The notes under the pieces: model-generated
Seen by the model: only the letters and a program-made list of their open reading frames with translations
Told to the model about the DNA's origin: nothing
Databases searched by the model: none
Part shown: positions 59,568 through 64,000 of the stretch, piece by piece
Layout of the letters: each line of letters begins with the position of its first letter
Numbering within the stretch: position 1 is the stretch's first letter
Made by a program: the position numbers and the translations under genes
Assembly: GCF_009848505.1 (NCBI RefSeq)
Contig: NZ_WWDL01000008.1
Location: 1-64,000, forward strand
From: Muricoccus harenae
GTDB lineage: Bacteria; Pseudomonadota; Alphaproteobacteria; Acetobacterales; Acetobacteraceae
Direction: 5' to 3'
Length of the DNA stretch: 64,000 nt

Positions 59568-60587
59568 ATGACCCGCTCCCGTAAGGCTGCATTCTTCGCC
59601 CTCTCGATGCTCCTGGCGCCCGCCATGGCTGGGGCGGCGGAGGTGAATCTCTACACCACCCGCGAACCGGGGCTGATGCGCCCGCTGACGGAGCGCTTCA
59701 CCAAGGAAACGGGGATCGAGGTCAACACCGTCTTCGTCCAGGGCGGCTTGGCCGAGCGCCTGGCGGCCGAGGGCAGCCGCTCCCGCGCCGATGTCGCCAT
59801 GGTGGTGGATGTGGGCAACCTGATGGAGCTGGTGGATCGCAACCTGACCCAGCCGCTGGAGTCCAAGGCGCTGGAATCCGCCATCCCGGCCAATCTGCGT
59901 GACCCGCAGGGCCGCTGGTTCGCCCTCTCCACCCGGGCGCGGGCCATCTACGCCTCCCGCGAGCGCATTCCCGAGGCCGAGGCCGCGAAGCTGACCTATG
60001 AGGACCTGGCCGACCCGCGCTTCAAGGGAAAGGTCTGCATCCGCTCCGGTCAGCACCCCTACAACACCGCTTTGTTCTCGATCCTGCTGATCCAGCATGG
60101 CGAGCCCTGGCTGCGCGACTACCTGACGAAGGTGAAGGGCAACCTCGCCCGGCGCGCCACTGGCGGCGACCGCGAGGTGGCGCGCGACATCCTGGCCGGA
60201 CTCTGCGATGTGGGCCTCGCCAACACCTACTACGCCGGGCTGATGCTCTCGGGCCGCGGCGGCGAGGACCAGAAGCGCTGGGGCGAGGCCGTGCGTGTGA
60301 TCCTGCCGCCCAGCGAGACGGCGGTGAACATCTCGGGTGGCGCCGTCACCCGCCATGCGCCGAACCGTGCCGAAGCGGTCCGCTTCCTGGAGTTCCTCGT
60401 CTCGCCGGAGGCGCAGACCCTGTACGCCAACGGCAATTTCGAGAACCCGGTGCGCCCCAACACCCCGACGAACCCGATCGTGGAGGGCTTCGGCTCGCTC
60501 ACGCCGCGCGACGTCTCCTTGCCGGATGTCGCCGCCCACCGGGCCGCCGCCAGCCGCATCGTGGACGAGGTCGGCTTCGACCGCTAA
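59568..60587 (+). CDS. Ferric iron ABC transporter, periplasmic binding protein (FbpA/FutA type)
   Basis: The 339-residue protein has a signal peptide (KAAFFALSMLLAPAMAGA) and the typical start EVNLYTTREPGLMRPLTERF. Y221 and Y222 in DVGLANTYYAGL are the paired tyrosines that bind ferric iron in this family. The segment ADVAMVVDVGNLMELVDRNL matches the FutA1/FbpA core. It is followed after 18 bases by the permease gene. A Fur-box-like sequence upstream would link it to iron starvation. Confidence 0.92.
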   Translation: MTRSRKAAFFALSMLLAPAMAGAAEVNLYTTREPGLMRPLTERFTKETGIEVNTVFVQGGLAERLAAEGSRSRADVAMVVDVGNLMELVDRNLTQPLESKALESAIPANLRDPQGRWFALSTRARAIYASRERIPEAEAAKLTYEDLADPRFKGKVCIRSGQHPYNTALFSILLIQHGEPWLRDYLTKVKGNLARRATGGDREVARDILAGLCDVGLANTYYAGLMLSGRGGEDQKRWGEAVRVILPPSETAVNISGGAVTRHAPNRAEAVRFLEFLVSPEAQTLYANGNFENPVRPNTPTNPIVEGFGSLTPRDVSLPDVAAHRAAASRIVDEVGFDR

Positions 60588-60605
60588 GGGCTTCGGCATT
60601 CCATC

Positions 60606-62237
60606 TTGCGTCTCCACCGCCTTGGCGCGGCGGCCAGCGTGGCGCTGGTCGCCCTGCCCGTCCTGGCCCTTGCCTTCGCCGCGGCGCATGGTTCGGGTGA
60701 CCTCTGGCCGCACCTGATCCGCTACGTCCTGCCGCAGGCGGCGGTGGAGACGGCGCTGCTTCTCCTGGGCGTGGGCGCCATGGTGGTGGGGGTGGGCACC
60801 GGCACTGCCTGGCTCACCTCCTGCCATCGCTTTCCCGGGCGCAGGACCTTCGTCTGGGCGCTGGTCCTGCCCCTGGCGCTGCCGACCTATGTCTCGGCCT
60901 ATGCCTGGCTGGACGTGCTGCACCCGGCGGGGCCGGTGCAGACCGGGCTGCGCGACCTTCTGGCCCTGTACGATCCGCGCGCCATCCCGCTGCCCGAAAT
61001 TCGCTCGCTGCCAGGCTGCGTGATGGTGATGGGGACGGTTCTCTTCCCCTATGTCTATCTCGCCGCCCGTGCCGCCTTCCTCACCCAAGGGGCGGACCTG
61101 CTGCGGGCGGGCAGGGGGCTCGGCTCCGGCGGGTGGCGGCTATTCGTCTCCATCGGACTGCCCATGGCGTGGCCAGCCATCGCGGCCGGGGCTTCGCTGG
61201 CGCTGCTGGAGACGCTGAACGATGTGGGGGCGGCCGAATTCCTCGGCGTCCGGACGCTGACCGTCTCGGTCTATGTCACCTGGATCACCCGCTCCTCCCT
61301 CGAAGGCGCCGCGCAGATCGCGCTGATGATCCTGCTGCTGGTCGCGGCCCTGCTGCTGCTCGATGGCTGGGCCCGCGCCCGCTCCCATGGGGCCCAGGCC
61401 GTGCGGGAGAGTGCGCGGCCCGACCTCCGCGCCCTGCCGCTGGGGCGGGGACTGCTGGCCAGCCTGTTCTGCCTGGTGCCGGTGCTGCTCGGCTTCGTGG
61501 TGCCGGCCTCCTACCTCGTCTGGGCCGCATGGCGGCGGGTGGCTGAATTCGGCCTGCCGCCGGAACTCGGCACCTGGATCGGCAACAGTGCCCTGCTTTC
61601 CGCCATCGCCACCCTGCTGGTCCTGCCGGCCGCCTTGTTCCTGGCCTTCGGGGCGCGTGGGGATGCGATGCCGGACCGGCACGGGATGGTCGATACGGCA
61701 CTGCTGCGCGCCAGCATGCTTGGCTATGCCCTGCCGGGCGGCATCGCGGCGGTGGGGCTGATCGTTGCCTTCGGCGGGCTCGACGACCTGACCGAGGGGA
61801 TGGGCCGCTGGGTACCGGCCCTGTCGGGCACCGCCACCGCGCTGGTGGTGGCCTATTTCGTGCGCTTCCTGGCGATCCCTGCCGGAGGGCTGGATGCCGC
61901 CTATGCCCGCATCCGCCCGCAGATGGACTGGTCCGCCCGCTCCATGGGCGCGCGACCGGGCCGCATCCTGGGGCAGGTGCATCTGCCGCTGCTGCTGCCG
62001 GCGCTCTCTGCCGCCGCGCTGCTGGTCTTCCTGGATGCCATGAAGGAGCTGCCGGCCACGCTGCTGCTGCGTCCCTTCAACCGCGAAACCCTTGCCACCG
62101 CCCTCTATGCCGAGGCCGCGCGCGGCACCTATGAGGAAGGGGCAGTGGCCGCGCTGGCGTTGGTGGTGGTGGGGCTGCCGGTAATCGGGCTGCTTGTCGC
62201 CGGCGGGCGGCCCAGAAGGCACCTGGCGCGCACTTGA
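60606..62237 (+). CDS. Ferric iron ABC transporter permease (FbpB type)
   Basis: The 543-residue protein has two fused permease domains with about twelve helices. Each half carries an EAA-type coupling loop: YLAARAAFLTQGADLLRAGR with GLGSGG in the first, and DWSARSMGARPGRILGQVHL in the second. LPLALPTYVSAYAWLDVLHP is typical of the FbpB/SfuB family. The TTG at 60606 is the first plausible start after the binding-protein gene. An ATPase (FbpC) gene would be expected next but is absent; the following gene is a flavoprotein. Confidence 0.9.
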   Translation: MRLHRLGAAASVALVALPVLALAFAAAHGSGDLWPHLIRYVLPQAAVETALLLLGVGAMVVGVGTGTAWLTSCHRFPGRRTFVWALVLPLALPTYVSAYAWLDVLHPAGPVQTGLRDLLALYDPRAIPLPEIRSLPGCVMVMGTVLFPYVYLAARAAFLTQGADLLRAGRGLGSGGWRLFVSIGLPMAWPAIAAGASLALLETLNDVGAAEFLGVRTLTVSVYVTWITRSSLEGAAQIALMILLLVAALLLLDGWARARSHGAQAVRESARPDLRALPLGRGLLASLFCLVPVLLGFVVPASYLVWAAWRRVAEFGLPPELGTWIGNSALLSAIATLLVLPAALFLAFGARGDAMPDRHGMVDTALLRASMLGYALPGGIAAVGLIVAFGGLDDLTEGMGRWVPALSGTATALVVAYFVRFLAIPAGGLDAAYARIRPQMDWSARSMGARPGRILGQVHLPLLLPALSAAALLVFLDAMKELPATLLLRPFNRETLATALYAEAARGTYEEGAVAALALVVVGLPVIGLLVAGGRPRRHLART

Positions 62238-62272
62238 CCCAAAGGCCCGGCCTGGCGTTTGGTCTCGTGCCA

Positions 62273-63724
62273 ATGCCAGACACCGCCCCGCTCCGCCCCG
62301 CGATCCCACTCCCCGATGGCCTGATGGAGGGCCTGCTGGGCATCCTCGGCCCGCGCGGCATCGTCACGGATCCCGCCCAGCTGGAGCCGCATCTCTCCGA
62401 CTGGCGCGGCCTCTATCACGGCGCGTCCCCAGCCCTGCTGCGCCCCGCCTCCACGGACGAGCTGGCGGCGGCGATGAAGCTTCTCTACGAGGCCGGCATC
62501 CCCGTGGTGCCCCAGGGTGGCAATACCTCCATGGTCGGTGGCGCCATGCCGGATGAGAGTGGGCGGCAGGTGATCCTCTCCCTCTCCCGCATGAACCGCA
62601 TCCGCGACATCGACCCGGTGGACATGACCATGGTCGCGGAAGCCGGGGTGGTGCTGAAGACGGCCCAGGACGCGGCCGCCGAGGCCGGGTGCCTGTTCCC
62701 CCTCTCGCTCGGCGCCGAGGGCACGGCGACGATCGGCGGCGTGCTCTCCACCAATGCCGGCGGCAACAACACCGTGCGCTACGGCAATGCGCGGGACCTG
62801 ATGCTGGGCCTTGAGATCGTATTGCCTGACGGCGGCGTGATCCACGGGCTGCGGCGGCTGCGCAAGGACAACACCGGCTATGCGCTGCGCCACCTGATGG
62901 TGGGGGCTGAGGGCACGCTGGGGATCGTCACCGCCGCCGTGCTGCGCCTCTTTCCCCGCCCGCGGGCCGAGGCCATCGCCCTATGCGCCATGGAGAGCGA
63001 GGACGCGGCCCTCTCCCTGTTCCGCCGCTTCCGCGACCGGGACGAGGGTGCGGTGCGCGCCTTCGAATACATGTCCGGCACCGGCGTCGGCTTCGTACTG
63101 CGCCATGTGGAGGGCGCCACCCTGCCGCTTTCCGAGCGCGCCGATCACTATGTCCTGGTCGATCTCGCCTCCTCCCGCCCCGATGCCGATCTGCGCGGGC
63201 TGATGGAGGCGGTGCTGGAGGAGGCGCTGGAGGCCGGCGAGGTGCTGGACGCGGCCCTGGCGGAGAGCGAGGCCCAGCGCCACGCGATCTGGCGCCTGCG
63301 CGAGGAGCATCCGGAGGCGCAGAAGCGGGAAGGGGCTTCGGTGAAGAACGACGTCTCCGTGCCTGTCTCAAAGGTGCCGGAGCTGATCCGGCGCAGCAAC
63401 GCGGCGCTGCAGGCGCTGATCCCCGGCAGCCGTCCCGTGCCCTTCGGCCATATGGGCGACGGCAACATCCACATGAACCTGGAGCAGCCGGAGGGGATGG
63501 AGGCCGCCGCCTTCCTCGCCCGCAGCCATGACATCATGGATTGCGTGAATGACATTGTCCGGGATCTGGACGGCTCCTTCAGCGCAGAGCACGGTGTGGG
63601 ACGCCTGAAGCCGGACATGCTGGCCGAGTGGCGTGGTGGTGCGGAGCTGGATGCCATGCGGCGGATCAAGGCCGCGCTCGATCCCAAGGGTCTGTTGAAC
63701 CCGGGCAAGGTCTTGCCGGCTTGA
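62273..63724 (+). CDS. FAD-binding D-2-hydroxyacid dehydrogenase-type protein (GlcD/D2HGDH family)
   Basis: The 483-residue flavoprotein has the PCMH FAD domain (VVPQGGNTSMVGGAMPDESG, GVLSTNAGGNNTVRYGNARD, GAEGTLGIVTAAVLRLFP) and the C-terminal domain with the metal/substrate histidines in PVPFGHMGDGNIHMNLE and SFSAEHGVGRLKPDM. It is most like D-2-hydroxyglutarate dehydrogenase and D-lactate dehydrogenases. The ATG at 62273 starts the conserved part, but no ribosome site is seen; a TTG at 62234 overlapping the permease stop is an alternative. The next gene overlaps its stop (TGATG). Confidence 0.9.
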   Translation: MPDTAPLRPAIPLPDGLMEGLLGILGPRGIVTDPAQLEPHLSDWRGLYHGASPALLRPASTDELAAAMKLLYEAGIPVVPQGGNTSMVGGAMPDESGRQVILSLSRMNRIRDIDPVDMTMVAEAGVVLKTAQDAAAEAGCLFPLSLGAEGTATIGGVLSTNAGGNNTVRYGNARDLMLGLEIVLPDGGVIHGLRRLRKDNTGYALRHLMVGAEGTLGIVTAAVLRLFPRPRAEAIALCAMESEDAALSLFRRFRDRDEGAVRAFEYMSGTGVGFVLRHVEGATLPLSERADHYVLVDLASSRPDADLRGLMEAVLEEALEAGEVLDAALAESEAQRHAIWRLREEHPEAQKREGASVKNDVSVPVSKVPELIRRSNAALQALIPGSRPVPFGHMGDGNIHMNLEQPEGMEAAAFLARSHDIMDCVNDIVRDLDGSFSAEHGVGRLKPDMLAEWRGGAELDAMRRIKAALDPKGLLNPGKVLPA

Positions 63725-64000
63725 TGCGTGGCGGGGGCGCGGCGCTGCTGGCGGCACTGGCGCTCTCCGCTTGTGCGGCGCGCGAGCCGCGCCCATGGGA
63801 CGATGAGGCCACGCCCGGGCAGTCCCGCCCGGCCCACACGCCGGTGCAGCGCCTGCCTGACATCCCGGACGCCTTCCGCGCCGAACTACGCGGCGGCTGG
63901 ACGCCTGGCTGCCCCCTTCGCGGCTATGCCATCAACCTGGGCAATGGGCTCTTCCTGACCGCCGCCCATCTGGTGGACGACATCGTCCCCCGCCTTCGCC
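63724..64000 (+). CDS. Trypsin-like serine protease, lipoprotein (cut by window end)
   Basis: The first 92 residues of an open frame are visible. They begin with a lipoprotein-type signal (GGGAALLAALALSACAAREP, cysteine at the LSAC lipobox), then RAELRGGWTPGCPLRGYAIN and GNGLFLTAAHLVDDI, in which TAAH is the catalytic histidine motif of trypsin-like peptidases. The catalytic aspartate and serine lie past the window. The ATG shares its A with the upstream stop (TGATG). Confidence 0.6.
   Translation, partial: MRGGGAALLAALALSACAAREPRPWDDEATPGQSRPAHTPVQRLPDIPDAFRAELRGGWTPGCPLRGYAINLGNGLFLTAAHLVDDIVPRLR

Noticed and set aside
59499-61088. A 529-codon minus-strand frame antisense to the iron-transport genes.
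   Set aside because: Binding protein and permease on the plus strand are complete and coherent; the antisense frame is a shadow.

Overview
The window looks like core chromosome of a very GC-rich alphaproteobacterium, most likely an acetic-acid-bacteria relative of the Roseomonas type (Acetobacteraceae). This rests on the base composition, the alphaproteobacterial AddA/AddB pair, a PmtA-type phospholipid methyltransferase, a Bug/TctC binding protein, the SRP RNA-dnaX-ebfC-recR block and the tsaE-amgK-murU-addB-addA order. No database search was possible, so the taxon is an inference. Genes are tightly packed, with many ATGA, GTGA, TGATG or TAATG stop/start overlaps.

Layout, left to right. 1-3.5 kb: the end of an IS630-type transposase, then on the minus strand SRP RNA, dnaX, ebfC and recR (replication and repair). 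3.6-9.4 kb: nudC and a small lipoprotein on plus; on minus a HIT protein, SirB1 protein, hisF, hisE and a Tat-exported 5'-nucleotidase. 9.7-13.8 kb (plus): a TauE/SafE exporter with its TIGR02186 partner, a universal stress protein, an Nfu Fe-S scaffold, a nitroreductase and a small secreted protein. 13.8-17.9 kb: an orphan OmpR-type regulator, ribA with a degenerate N-terminal half, an unknown protein, an L,D-transpeptidase and a YjbF-like lipoprotein. 17.8-22.2 kb (minus): ferredoxin-NADP reductase, GST, VOC protein, FkbM methyltransferase and a WecA/MraY-type sugar-phosphate transferase, nearly all overlapping.

22.2-31.3 kb: a triple 26-bp repeat and a 59-residue lipoprotein, then the plus-strand run tsaE-amgK-murU-addB-addA (tRNA t6A, peptidoglycan recycling, double-strand break repair). 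31.4-41 kb: a Bug solute-binding protein, an exported lactonase-fold protein, a LOV-domain hybrid histidine kinase (probable blue-light sensor), PmtA, RNase D, a methyltransferase divergent from an AraC regulator, and an lrgA-lrgB pair in which lrgB carries an in-frame TGA at codon 9. 41-53 kb: pgi, a TonB receptor with a DUF2946 protein, mutL, a DUF4336 membrane protein, an acidic 80-residue protein, and two M17 aminopeptidases with DNA polymerase III chi. 53-64 kb: small VOC and DUF4242 proteins, an MFS pump with divergent LysR gene, the C-terminal stump of another LysR gene, cysQ, a Sua5-type tsaC, a split chromate transporter, a ferric iron ABC transporter without its ATPase, a D-2-hydroxyacid dehydrogenase-type flavoprotein and the start of a trypsin-like lipoprotein.

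I did not find a clearly new multi-gene defence or mobile system. The best leads are the lrgB nonsense codon, the LOV kinase, the palindromic triple repeat, the unexplained domains on HisE and RibA, and the LysR stump.
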